A stretch of 64,000 nt of DNA from Actinospica sp035493475 (lineage in GTDB: Bacteria > Actinomycetota > Actinomycetes > Streptomycetales > Catenulisporaceae): contig DATJIF010000018.1 of NCBI GenBank assembly GCA_035493475.1, positions 28,249 through 92,248 of the forward strand, written 5' to 3'. Positions 34,298 through 42,305 of the stretch are shown one piece after another (position 1 is the first letter of the stretch; the number at the start of each line of letters is the position of its first letter). Below the pieces are notes generated by a model. That model was not told the origin of the DNA and made no database searches. It worked only from the letters and a program-made list of their open reading frames with translations. Made by a program: the position numbers and the translations under genes.

Positions 34298-34476
34298 CTT
34301 GCGCTTGACGACCGGCCCTACCTACGTCGCCGGCACTGCGCTCGTTCCTCGCTCCGTGCCGGCAACTACGTCCGGGCACCCGCCCACCCGCCCTAGCCTT
34401 CGGCCCGCTACCTACGCTCCCTCGTACCTCGGTCGCTGCGTCCGCGCCCCTGCGGCGCCGCTTGTCTACTTGCGTC
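34298..34476. repeat. Dispersed intergenic structured element, copy 2
   Basis: This is the second copy of the 12312-12533 element. The hairpin stem here is GCCGGCAC/GTGCCGGC (34329-34336 / 34356-34363), different from copy 1, but the 19-base loop TGCGCTCGTTCCTCGCTCC is identical. CTACGTCCGGG and CCCGCCCACCCGCCCTA follow in the same order. The 23-base block 34415-34437 is identical to 12474-12496. A GCGCC/GGCGC hairpin at 34444-34458 matches the small hairpin of copy 1. Loop and 23-mer share the motif CTCGTWCCTCGSTC. Bases 34477-34596 hold no gene that I can support. Confidence 0.7.
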
Positions 34477-34596
34477 CATCTGGTCTGACTGAACGTCAAG
34501 GTCAAAAACGCCTCCGGCGGGCCGGCTCGGACAGCACCCAACAACACCGCCCGGCTGCGGTTTGGTCTGTGGGTGGGGGTGGGGTTCGGTTGGGGT

Positions 34597-34742
34597 GCTC
34601 TCCTCGCCTGGCACCGAAGGCGACCAGGAACCCGCCGGGGCCGCAAACAGCGACGGCTCCCGCTGGTGTAAATATCCGCTTCGCCGTTTGCACCCCCGAC
34701 AGAACCCTGGTAACCGGGCTACGCCTGCCAGGCGAGGAGAGC
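34597..34742. other. 146-nt nested hairpin: candidate structured RNA or miniature inverted-repeat element
   Basis: A perfect 17-bp terminal inverted repeat (34597-34613 / 34726-34742) encloses further pairings in nested order: GGCG/CGCC (34619-34622 / 34722-34725), ACCAGG/CCTGGT (34623-34628 / 34706-34711), CGGGG/CCCCG (34636-34640 / 34694-34698), GCAAAC/GTTTGC (34643-34648 / 34686-34691), GCGA/TCGC (34650-34653 / 34681-34684) and CGG/CCG (34654-34656 / 34676-34678). The terminal loop is 19 bases and AT-rich. It ends 171 bases before the ABC exporter start. No transposase or target duplication is visible. It could be a riboswitch-like leader, an sRNA, a terminator or a non-autonomous element. 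Bases 34743-34913 show nothing else I recognise. Confidence 0.55.
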
Positions 34743-34913
34743 TCTGAACGTCGGGGGATTTTCTGCCGCAGCGCTCGGCCTGAGTCCTTGTCGGCGCGGC
34801 GGGCAATGTGAAATTCCCCATCGCCATCTGCGGTTCCCGGTGGGACCAAGAAAGCGCTTGCCGGGTTTCTGGGGCTTGGGACATCATCGGGAGCCGCTGA
34901 GGGAGGCGGGTGG

Positions 34914-36824
34914 ATGGTGGACGTGGCGGCGGGTGACGGTTCGGCTGCCGGTGATGGGGAGGTCGTGGATCCGCGCTGGGGGTGGGGGGCGCTTTCGCCG
35001 GCGGGGATGCGGGGGCTGGTTGGTGAGCGGTGGCGGTTGTTGGCGTTGCTGGGGAGTGGTGGGACGTGGACGGTGGCGGGGGTCGTGTTGGCGGCGGCCG
35101 CGCAGGTTGTGGGGACGATCGGGACGGCGGTGACTACGGGGTGGTTGGTCGCGGCGGCTACTTCGGCGCGGCGGGTGGGGGAGGTGGTTCCGGCGCTGGT
35201 GGCCACGGTGGGGGTGGTGATCGGGGTGCAGGTCGCGGCGCTTGTCGGGCGGTCGTGCGAGGTGGTGGCGGCGCGGCGGGTGGACGGGGCGCTTCGGGCG
35301 CGGGTGCGGGATATCGCTTTGGCGCCTGCGGGGATCGCGCATTTGGAGGATCCGTCGTTTCGGGCGGACGTGGAGCGGGCCTGCGATCTCGGGCTCGGAT
35401 GGCGTACGCGGTCGCCTGGCAACGCGGCGATCGGGCAGGTCACGCAGATCGCGAGCCTTGTCAGTGGGCTGAGTGCGGCGGTCGTGCTCGGGCTGCGGTT
35501 TCCGCTGCTGGCGGTCGGGTTGACCGTTGCGTCGCTGTTCCTGCGCACGTTGGCGCGGCGGCAGTGGATGTGGCTCAGCAACATGGAGGAGCTGCGGGCG
35601 TCCGACACGCGTAAGGCGCAGTACTTCGCTCGACTCGCGCACGAGGCGGCGCCGGCGAAGGAGGTCCGGCTGTTCGGGCTGGCGGACTGGGTGCTCGACC
35701 GGATGCATCAGGCTTACGTGACGGCGCGGACTCCGGCGTGGGCGGCGCGTGCCTCGGTGCTCGGGCGGCAGGGGATCACGATCACGGTCTCAAGCCTCTG
35801 TGGTGCCGCGATGGTGTGGGTGCTCGGTGATTCGGGCCTGGCTGCCGGCACGGTCGCGCGGTGCGTCTCGGCGGCGTTCGCGGTGACGGGGCTGGCGTTC
35901 ATGGGGCAGGAATCGTTCGACATCGACTACGGGATCGTCACGGTGCGGGCGTTGGATCGGATCCTTGCGCGGGGGGAGATGGCGGCTGCGGCGGCACCTG
36001 CGATTGAGGGGTTGATTAATGGGTTGATTAAGGGATTTGAGACGGCGGGGGCGCCGTTGGTGCGGTTCGAGGGGGTCTCGTTCAGGTATCCGGGGGCCGA
36101 TCAGGCGGTGGTCGATGGGCTGACGCTGGAGATTCGGCCTGGTGAGACGCTCGCGATCGTGGGGGTCAACGGTGCCGGGAAGACGACGCTGATGAAGTTG
36201 CTCGCGGGGTTGTATCAGCCCACTGTGGGACGGATCACGGTGGACGGCGTCGATCTGCGCGAGCTGGACATCGAGGCGTGGCGCGGGCGGATGACGGCTC
36301 TGTTCCAGGACTTCGTGCACTACGGGACGTCGGTCGCCGACAACGTTGCGCTGTCAGCGCCTGAGTTCGTCGGCGACGTCGTGGGGATTGAGGACGCGAT
36401 CTCGGCTGCGGGGGCTGAGGAGATGGTGGCGGCGCTTCCGGACGGCGTGCGGACCACGTTGTGGAAGGGCGGTACCGGGGCCGTCGATCTGTCGGGTGGG
36501 CAGTGGCAGAAGCTTGCGATCGCCCGCGCGCTGTTCGCGGTCGCGCACGGGCGGCGGCTGCTGGTGCTCGACGAGCCGACGGCGCATCTGGACGTCGAGG
36601 CCGAGCAGGAGTTCAACGAGCGGGTGACCGCGCATGCCGGGGGCGCGTCCGTGGTGATCATCTCGCATCGGCTGTCGAACGTGCGCGGCGCGGATCGGAT
36701 CGTCGTGCTCGACGGCGGGCGGATTGCGGAGTCCGGTGATCACGACGCGCTGATGGAGCTCGACGGCAGCTACGCGCGGCTGTTCCGGTTGCAGGCGGCG
36801 CGGTTCGCGGAGGCGGCGGAGTGA
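34914..36824 (+). CDS. ABC exporter half-transporter, subunit A (membrane + ATPase)
   Basis: This 636-residue protein has an N-terminal membrane domain of about six helices (residues about 35-340) and a C-terminal ATPase. Walker A is GVNGAGKTT, the signature is LSGGQWQKLAIAR and Walker B is LLVLDEPTAHLD. GGGAGGCGG before ATG 34914 supports the start. It overlaps the next half-transporter gene by four bases, so the two should form a heterodimeric exporter of the multidrug/lipid/peptide type. Usage of GGG and GTG codons is high, unlike the neighbouring LacI and PRTase genes. Confidence 0.88.
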   Translation: MVDVAAGDGSAAGDGEVVDPRWGWGALSPAGMRGLVGERWRLLALLGSGGTWTVAGVVLAAAAQVVGTIGTAVTTGWLVAAATSARRVGEVVPALVATVGVVIGVQVAALVGRSCEVVAARRVDGALRARVRDIALAPAGIAHLEDPSFRADVERACDLGLGWRTRSPGNAAIGQVTQIASLVSGLSAAVVLGLRFPLLAVGLTVASLFLRTLARRQWMWLSNMEELRASDTRKAQYFARLAHEAAPAKEVRLFGLADWVLDRMHQAYVTARTPAWAARASVLGRQGITITVSSLCGAAMVWVLGDSGLAAGTVARCVSAAFAVTGLAFMGQESFDIDYGIVTVRALDRILARGEMAAAAAPAIEGLINGLIKGFETAGAPLVRFEGVSFRYPGADQAVVDGLTLEIRPGETLAIVGVNGAGKTTLMKLLAGLYQPTVGRITVDGVDLRELDIEAWRGRMTALFQDFVHYGTSVADNVALSAPEFVGDVVGIEDAISAAGAEEMVAALPDGVRTTLWKGGTGAVDLSGGQWQKLAIARALFAVAHGRRLLVLDEPTAHLDVEAEQEFNERVTAHAGGASVVIISHRLSNVRGADRIVVLDGGRIAESGDHDALMELDGSYARLFRLQAARFAEAAE

Positions 36825-38650
36825 GGGAGGTGGGGGGAGTGGGCGGAGTGAGGGGAGTGGGAAAGATGCGTGCGACTCTGCGGACTCTGCGACATCTGCT
36901 TGCGCTCTCGTGGCGGGTGGATCGCAAGGTCACGGCCGTCACGTGGCTGCTCAGGGTTCTGGTCGCAGTCACGCCTAGCGCGGTCGGGCTCGCGCAGCGC
37001 TGGGTCGTCGATGACGCGGGGCAGTTGCAGAACCTGCAGCTGGTTCCGGCTATCGTCCTCGGCGCGCTGGCCTGCATGATGCTGACCATCGGCGGCCGGA
37101 TGCAGGGCAACCTCCGGGCCGGGCTGGTCAGCAAGATGGAGGTGGAGCTGACGCGCGAGGTCATGGCCGACGTCGCGTCCGTGCCCGGAATCGAGCATCT
37201 GGAGCGCGCCGACTACCTCAATCGCGTGTTCCTGGCGGTGAAGGGGACGGGCGCGCTGGCCGGGTACGCGTGGTCGATCGTCGAGGGGGCGACGGCATTC
37301 ATCAGTCTCGCGCTGAGCGGCGTGTTGCTCGCCGAAGTGGATCCGCTGCTGCTCGGCCTCGTGGCCACGACGCTTCCGGTGCTGTACGTCGGCAACCTCG
37401 CGCAGGTGTGGGCACGTGCCGCGCATGAGGCCGATGCCGAGATCACGCGGCTCGAACTGCATCTGCACGATCTGTGCCTGAACCCGAGCGCCGCGAAGGA
37501 GGTGCGCATCGCCCGATCAGGGGCCGAACTCAGTCGCCGCGCCTCCGACTTGTGGGATGAGGCGACGCGTACGCAGCAGCGTGCGCAGGTTCGTGGGGCG
37601 GCAGTGCAGGCGGCGGGCTGGCTGCTGTACGTGGCCGGACTCGGCGGCGCCCTGGCTCTCGTCGCGCATCGGGTTCTGAGCGGTCAGGCGGGTATCGGCG
37701 CACTTGTCATGGTGCTGACGCTGGCTGCGCAGTTGCGGCTGCAGCTCTCCATGCTTCAGGCCAGCACCGAACGCGTCGGCGAGGCAGGCCAGGTTGCCGA
37801 GTACTACGCCTGGCTACGTCAGTATGCTGCGTCCGCCGAGGCCGCCAACGCCGACGGCCAGGCGCCACCGCCACGTCTGGCCACGGGCATCACGCTCGAC
37901 GATGTCGCCTTCACGTATCCCGGCACGTCGGCGACCGTGCTGCACTCGATCACCGCGCACTTCCCGCCGGGCAGCGTCGTCGGGCTCGTCGGCGTGAACG
38001 GAGCGGGGAAGACGACGCTGGTCAAGCTGCTGACGGGCTTGTATCAGCCCACGTCCGGCGAGATTCGGGTTGACGGGACCAGCTTGGGAGACATCGCGCC
38101 GCGTGCGTGGGCGGCGGCGTCCTGCGGCGTGTTCCAGGACTTCGCGAAGTTCGAGCTTCCGACGTATCAGACCATTGGCGTCGGGGACCTGCCGCGGATC
38201 GAGGACCGTGCCGCCGTCGAGGGTGCTGTGGCGAGGGCCGGTGCTGAGCGTACGGTCGCGAGCCTCGCTGACGGACTCGATACGCAGTTGGGCACGGTGT
38301 TCGGGGGCGCCGAGCTCTCGCATGGGCAGTGGCAGCGGCTCGCGCTGGCCCGTGGCGAGATGCGGACGGCGCCGCTGCTGCTCGTGCTCGACGAACCGAC
38401 GGCCGCGCTCGATCCGCAGGCCGAGCACGAGCTCTTCGAGACCTTCGCCCGGCAGGCGCGCGAGGCCGGGGCGGCGACCGGCGCCGTGACCGTGCTCGTC
38501 TCGCACTGCTTCTCGACGGTCACCATGGCCGATCAGGTGCTCGTCCTCGCCGACGGCACGATCCTGGAGACCGGCACGCATGCGGAACTGATGGCTTCCG
38601 GCGGGCGGTATGCGCAGCTCTACGCCGCTCAGGCCGCGGCGTATATCTGA
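36821..38650 (+). CDS. ABC exporter half-transporter, subunit B (membrane + ATPase)
   Basis: This protein of up to 609 residues has about six helices and a C-terminal ATPase with Walker A GVNGAGKTT, Walker B LLVLDEPTAALD and a degenerate signature LSHGQWQRLALAR. With the canonical signature in its partner, the pair should have one strong and one weak ATP site, as in heterodimeric exporters. GTG 36821 overlaps the upstream stop, but the first 15 residues are Val/Gly-rich and repetitive. ATG 36866, preceded by GGGGAGTGGGAAAG, may be the true start. No substrate-linked gene is adjacent. Confidence 0.85.
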   Translation: MREVGGVGGVRGVGKMRATLRTLRHLLALSWRVDRKVTAVTWLLRVLVAVTPSAVGLAQRWVVDDAGQLQNLQLVPAIVLGALACMMLTIGGRMQGNLRAGLVSKMEVELTREVMADVASVPGIEHLERADYLNRVFLAVKGTGALAGYAWSIVEGATAFISLALSGVLLAEVDPLLLGLVATTLPVLYVGNLAQVWARAAHEADAEITRLELHLHDLCLNPSAAKEVRIARSGAELSRRASDLWDEATRTQQRAQVRGAAVQAAGWLLYVAGLGGALALVAHRVLSGQAGIGALVMVLTLAAQLRLQLSMLQASTERVGEAGQVAEYYAWLRQYAASAEAANADGQAPPPRLATGITLDDVAFTYPGTSATVLHSITAHFPPGSVVGLVGVNGAGKTTLVKLLTGLYQPTSGEIRVDGTSLGDIAPRAWAAASCGVFQDFAKFELPTYQTIGVGDLPRIEDRAAVEGAVARAGAERTVASLADGLDTQLGTVFGGAELSHGQWQRLALARGEMRTAPLLLVLDEPTAALDPQAEHELFETFARQAREAGAATGAVTVLVSHCFSTVTMADQVLVLADGTILETGTHAELMASGGRYAQLYAAQAAAYI

Positions 38651-38683
38651 GAGCGAGGCCAGGCGAGGATAGGAAGGCGCGGG

Positions 38684-39136
38684 TCAGTTGTCTGTCGAGA
38701 CGTTCGTCGCCAGCTGACGGAGGAGCAGCTTCGTGTCGTCGAACTGCTCGGGCGTCAGGCCCATCGCCTTGGTGATCACGCCCGGGATGTGGGCGGCGCG
38801 CCGGCGCATGGTGTCACCCGCCTCGGTCAGGCTGACCTGCACGGTCCGCTCGTCCTCGGGGAGGCGCTCGCGCTTGACGAGGTCGGCGGACTCGAGGCGC
38901 TTGATCAGGGGAGTGAGGGTGCCGTAGTCGAGCTGGAGGGCGGCACCGATGTCCTTGATCGGCACGGTGCCGTGCTCCCAGAGCACCAGCATCACCAGGT
39001 ACTGCGGGTAGGTGAGCCCCAGCTCGTCCAGCAGCGGGCGGTACCGGGTCGTCACCGCGCGCGAGGCCGCGTAGAGCGCGAAGCACAGCATGTCGTCCAG
39101 GCCCATGGGGAATTCGGTCTGCTCTGCCCTCGTCAT
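38684..39136 (-). CDS. MarR-family regulator with OhrR-like redox cysteine
   Basis: This 150-residue winged-helix protein has PIKDIGAALQLDYGTLTPLIKRLESADLV as recognition region and RERLPEDERTVQVSLT as wing. DMLCFALYAASRA near the N-terminus places Cys18 at the position of the peroxide-sensing Cys of OhrR, so thiol-based sensing of organic hydroperoxides is likely. No ohr gene is present; the divergent gene is an esterase. TAGGAT lies 6 bases before the ATG on its strand (39148-39143), so its mRNA is probably leaderless. Confidence 0.85.
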   Translation of the reverse strand: MTRAEQTEFPMGLDDMLCFALYAASRAVTTRYRPLLDELGLTYPQYLVMLVLWEHGTVPIKDIGAALQLDYGTLTPLIKRLESADLVKRERLPEDERTVQVSLTEAGDTMRRRAAHIPGVITKAMGLTPEQFDDTKLLLRQLATNVSTDN

Positions 39137-39142
39137 GAGCCC

Positions 39143-39201
39143 ATCCTAGACCACCGCACGATTAACTTTGGTGCCGATGACTTGTGCACAAGGTAATCGT
39201 G
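39143..39201. promoter_or_regulatory. Operator region between OhrR-like regulator and esterase
   Basis: Three elements lie within 60 bases: the minus-strand -10 TAGGAT (39148-39143) of the regulator, a perfect 12-bp palindrome CTTGTGCACAAG (39181-39192), and an outer inverted repeat CACGATTA (39157-39164) / TAATCGTG (39194-39201). The palindrome is a good candidate for MarR-type binding. Confidence 0.55.
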
Positions 39202-39258
39202 GGATAGGTTTCTTCTCAGGCGGAGCCCGATGGGTTCCCTGATCTGAGGAGTAGTGTC

Positions 39259-40248
39259 ATGACCAGCGAGAACATGCAGAATGCCGGTGCGTACACCCCC
39301 GTCGCCCCGGTGCTCGAGGCGGCTGCGGCTGAGTTCGCGGCGGCGACTGCTGAGCCGCCGTTCCTGTTCGAGATCGCGCCGGCGGAGGGGCGCAAGGCGG
39401 TGGACGAGGTGCAGTCGGGCTCGGCCGCCAAGCCCGCCGTGGACGAGGAGTGGGTCACCGTGCCGGGTGGGCCGACCGGTTCGGTGCGGGCGCGCGTGGT
39501 GCGGCCTGCGGGTGCGACCGGGGTGCTGCCCGTCGTCATCTACATCCACGGCGCCGGCTGGGTGTTCGGGAACGCGCACACGCATGACCGGCTGGTTCGC
39601 GAGTTGGCGGTGGGCGTCGGTGCCGCGGTCGTGTTCCCCGAGTACTCGCTCTCGCCCGAGGCCCGCTACCCGGTCGCCATCGAGCAGAATTACGCCGTCG
39701 CGCGCTGGGTCGTCGCGGAGGGGGCAAGCCGGGATCTCGACGCGTCGCGCATCGCGGTCGCAGGTGACTCGGTCGGCGGGAACATGACCGCCGCGTTGAC
39801 GCTGATGGCCAAGTCGCGCGGTGACGTGCCGCTGCGTGCGCAGGTGCTGTTCTACCCGGTCACCGACGCGTCGTTCGACACCGGCTCGTACCAGCAGTTC
39901 GCCGAGGGCTACTTCCTGCGCCGCGACGGCATGCAGTGGTTCTGGGACCAGTACACGACCGACCCCGCCCAGCGCGCCGAGATCACCGCGAGTCCGCTGC
40001 GGGCCACGATCGAGCAGCTCAGCGGGCTGCCGCAGGCTCTGGTGATCACGGGGGAGGCGGACGTGCTGCGCGACGAGGGCGAGGCGTACGCGAACAAGCT
40101 GCGCCAGGCGGGCGTGCCGGTCACCGCGACCCGCTACCAGGGCATCATCCACGACTTCGTGATGCTCAACGCCCTGCGCGGGACGCACGCGGCCGAGGCG
40201 GCGATCAGCCAGGCGGTCGGCTTCCTGCGCGGCGCGCTCCTCGGCTGA
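39259..40248 (+). CDS. HSL-type alpha/beta hydrolase (esterase)
   Basis: This 329-residue protein has the hormone-sensitive-lipase family oxyanion motif HGAGW near residues 97-101 and nucleophile Ser171 in GDSVGGN. The Asp lies in TGEADVLRDEG and the His in GIIHDFVML. There is no signal peptide, so the esterase is cytoplasmic. GAGGAG upstream of ATG 39259 supports the start. It is divergent from the OhrR-like regulator and likely under its control. The substrate may be a short-chain or aromatic ester. Confidence 0.87.
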   Translation: MTSENMQNAGAYTPVAPVLEAAAAEFAAATAEPPFLFEIAPAEGRKAVDEVQSGSAAKPAVDEEWVTVPGGPTGSVRARVVRPAGATGVLPVVIYIHGAGWVFGNAHTHDRLVRELAVGVGAAVVFPEYSLSPEARYPVAIEQNYAVARWVVAEGASRDLDASRIAVAGDSVGGNMTAALTLMAKSRGDVPLRAQVLFYPVTDASFDTGSYQQFAEGYFLRRDGMQWFWDQYTTDPAQRAEITASPLRATIEQLSGLPQALVITGEADVLRDEGEAYANKLRQAGVPVTATRYQGIIHDFVMLNALRGTHAAEAAISQAVGFLRGALLG

Positions 40249-40295
40249 GTCGCTGAGGCGCCGCGGAATAGGTGCTCCGGGGACGGCGTTCGCGG

Positions 40296-40313
40296 TATAG
40301 TTGAATCGTCAAC
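40296..40313 (+). promoter_or_regulatory. Promoter -10 overlapped by a MarR-like palindrome
   Basis: TATAGT (40296-40301) overlaps the inverted repeat GTTGA-ATCG-TCAAC (40300-40313), about 22 bases before the monooxygenase start. A repressor bound here would block RNA polymerase. Its half-sites differ from the 39181 palindrome, so a different regulator may act. Confidence 0.5.
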
Positions 40314-40334
40314 AACCGCGAAAGGGTGAGTACC

Positions 40335-41408
40335 GTGCAGTTCGGGATCTTCACGGTGGGCGACGTCACGCCCGATCCGACCACCGGACGGACGCCGACG
40401 GAGCACGAGCGGATCAAGGCGATGGTCGCGATCGCGCAGAAGGCCGAGGAGGTCGGCCTGGACGTCTTCGCGACCGGCGAGCACCACAATCCGCCGTTCG
40501 TGCCGTCTTCGCCGACGACGATGCTGGGCTGGATCGCGGCGCGTACCGAGAAGCTGATCCTCTCGACGGCCACCACCCTGATCACCACGAACGACCCGGT
40601 GAAGATCGCCGAGGACTTCGCGATGCTGCAGCACCTGGCCGAGGGCCGGGTGGACCTGATGATGGGTCGCGGGAACACCGGCCCGGTATATCCGTGGTTC
40701 GGCAAGGACATCCGCGACGGGATCACCCTCGCTGTCGAGAACTACGCGCTGCTGCACCGACTGTGGCGTGAGGACGTGGTGGATTGGGAGGGGAAGCACC
40801 GTACGCCGCTGCGGGGCTTTACCTCTACGCCGCGTCCGCTGGACGGGATCCCGCCGTTCGTGTGGCACGGTTCGATTCGTTCGCCGGAGATCGCTGAGCA
40901 GGCTGCGTATTACGGTGACGGGTTCTTCGCGAACAATATCTTCTGGCCGAAGGAGCACTTCCAGAAGCTGATCGGGCTCTATCGTCGCCGTTACGCGCAC
41001 TACGGTCACGGCACGGAGGAGCAGGCGATCGTCGGGCTCGGCGGCCAGGTGTTCATGCGCGAGAAGTCGCAGGACGCCGTGCGCGAGTTCCGGCCGTACT
41101 TCGACAACGCACCGGTATACGGGCACGGACCTTCGCTGGAGGAATTCACCCGCGAGACGCCGCTGACGGTCGGCACGCCCGACCAGGTCATCGAGAAGAC
41201 GCTCTCGTTCCGCGACTCCTTCGGCGACTACCAGCGGCAGCTCTTCCTGGTGGACCACGCCGGTCTGCCGCTGAAGACGGTGCTGGAGCAGATCGATTTG
41301 CTCGGCGAGAAGGTCGTGCCGGTGCTGCGCGAGGAGTTCGCCAAGAACCGCCCCGCGAACGTGCCGGACGCCCCGACGCACGCTTCGCTGCTGGCGTCCG
41401 CGAAGTAA
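40335..41408 (+). CDS. LLM-class flavin-dependent monooxygenase (CE1758 family)
   Basis: This 357-residue TIM-barrel protein is of the bacterial luciferase-like family, with EVGLDVFATGEHHNPPF and LHRLWREDVVDWEGKHR near the middle. Together with the FMN reductase encoded next it matches the CE1758/CE1759 two-component arrangement. The reductase supplies FMNH2 and the monooxygenase uses it with oxygen on an unidentified substrate. GTG 40335 has AAAGGG at suitable spacing; the in-frame GTG at 40326 has none. The promoter upstream carries a MarR-like palindrome. Confidence 0.85.
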   Translation: MQFGIFTVGDVTPDPTTGRTPTEHERIKAMVAIAQKAEEVGLDVFATGEHHNPPFVPSSPTTMLGWIAARTEKLILSTATTLITTNDPVKIAEDFAMLQHLAEGRVDLMMGRGNTGPVYPWFGKDIRDGITLAVENYALLHRLWREDVVDWEGKHRTPLRGFTSTPRPLDGIPPFVWHGSIRSPEIAEQAAYYGDGFFANNIFWPKEHFQKLIGLYRRRYAHYGHGTEEQAIVGLGGQVFMREKSQDAVREFRPYFDNAPVYGHGPSLEEFTRETPLTVGTPDQVIEKTLSFRDSFGDYQRQLFLVDHAGLPLKTVLEQIDLLGEKVVPVLREEFAKNRPANVPDAPTHASLLASAK

Positions 41409-41455
41409 GTGCCGACAGGAACATCAGTAAGAGCTCAGGGAGAGGGTGTACGAGG

Positions 41456-42070
41456 ATGGATGCGGTGAGGCTGGTCGTCGTCTCGGCGGGCCTGCGTCAG
41501 CCTTCGAGTACGCGGCTGCTGGCCGACCGGCTCGCCGCTGCGGCCGAACGTGAACTGCGGCAGCGGGGCCGGGAGGTGGACGTGCGGGTGCTGGAGCTGC
41601 GCGACCACGCCGTCGACATCGCCAACAATCTGGTCACCGGTATCCCGAACTCCGCGCTCGGCGACGCGCTCAAGGCGGTCGAGACGGCGGACGGCCTGAT
41701 CGTCGTCTCGCCGATCTTCTCCGCGTCGTACAGCGGGCTGTTCAAGTCGTTCTTCGACCTGATCGACCCGGCGGCGCTGACCGGCACGCCGGTGGTGATC
41801 GCGGCAACCGGCGGCAGCGCGCGGCACTCGCTCGCCCTGGAGCACGCGCTGCGGCCGCTGTTCAGCTACCTGCACGCCACGGTCGCGCCGACCGCCGTGT
41901 ACGCCGCGACGGAGGACTGGGGCGGCGAGGCGGCCGAGTTCGTCGGCCGGATCGACCGCGCGGCCGGGGAGTTGGCGGCGCTGCTCGCGATCCGCGAACC
42001 GAGGCCGCAGGACCCTGACGCCGAGGACGGCGATGACGTCATCCCCTTCGAACAACTGCTCGCGGGTTGA
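41456..42070 (+). CDS. NADPH-dependent FMN reductase (CE1759 family)
   Basis: This 204-residue flavodoxin-like reductase has LVVVSAGLRQPSSTRLLADRLA, the phosphate-binding loop, near its start and SPIFSASYSGLFKSFFDLID for dimer and flavin contacts. It lies 47 bases after the monooxygenase and should provide reduced FMN to it. GAGAGGGTG upstream gives a ribosome site. The C-terminus is acidic. A strong terminator follows. Confidence 0.88.
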   Translation: MDAVRLVVVSAGLRQPSSTRLLADRLAAAAERELRQRGREVDVRVLELRDHAVDIANNLVTGIPNSALGDALKAVETADGLIVVSPIFSASYSGLFKSFFDLIDPAALTGTPVVIAATGGSARHSLALEHALRPLFSYLHATVAPTAVYAATEDWGGEAAEFVGRIDRAAGELAALLAIREPRPQDPDAEDGDDVIPFEQLLAG

Positions 42071-42106
42071 TGCGAAAAGCTGCTTAACCAAATACGGCGC
42101 ACATGG

Positions 42107-42141
42107 CCCGGGACGGAGTGGGAATTCCCCTCCGTCCCGGG
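42107..42141 (+). terminator. Stem-loop terminator after the FMN reductase
   Basis: A 12-bp perfect stem (42107-42118 with 42130-42141) contains an inner GGGAATTCCC palindrome (42120-42129). It begins 36 bases after the reductase stop. The rest of the spacer to 42305 shows no recognised signal. Confidence 0.7.
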
Positions 42142-42305
42142 TTCACGTTCGCGGGTGTACGGTCGTGACCTGCCCGACAACGCTGTCTTCTCCGCTGGGT
42201 GATCGTACCGACGCGTAGCGAATACCCTCAACGCTGAATGTGCATGGCTGAGCCGTTGCCTCTGCTTTACTCGGGCTTGGCGACGCGTTCGCCATTCTTC
42301 GTTTT

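Noticed and set aside
34597..34742. Reading the nested hairpin as a cobalamin riboswitch because of GGTGTAAATATCC and the closing helix.
   Set aside because: The B12-box consensus and the order of the cobalamin core elements are missing, and the downstream genes are ABC exporters without B12 links.
34597..34742. Retron msr/msd, group II intron or attC site.
   Set aside because: No reverse transcriptase, maturase or integrase is encoded nearby and the conserved boxes of attC are absent.
40326..40334. GTG 40326 as start of the flavin monooxygenase.
   Set aside because: It leaves no room for the AAAGGG ribosome site, which is correctly spaced for GTG 40335.
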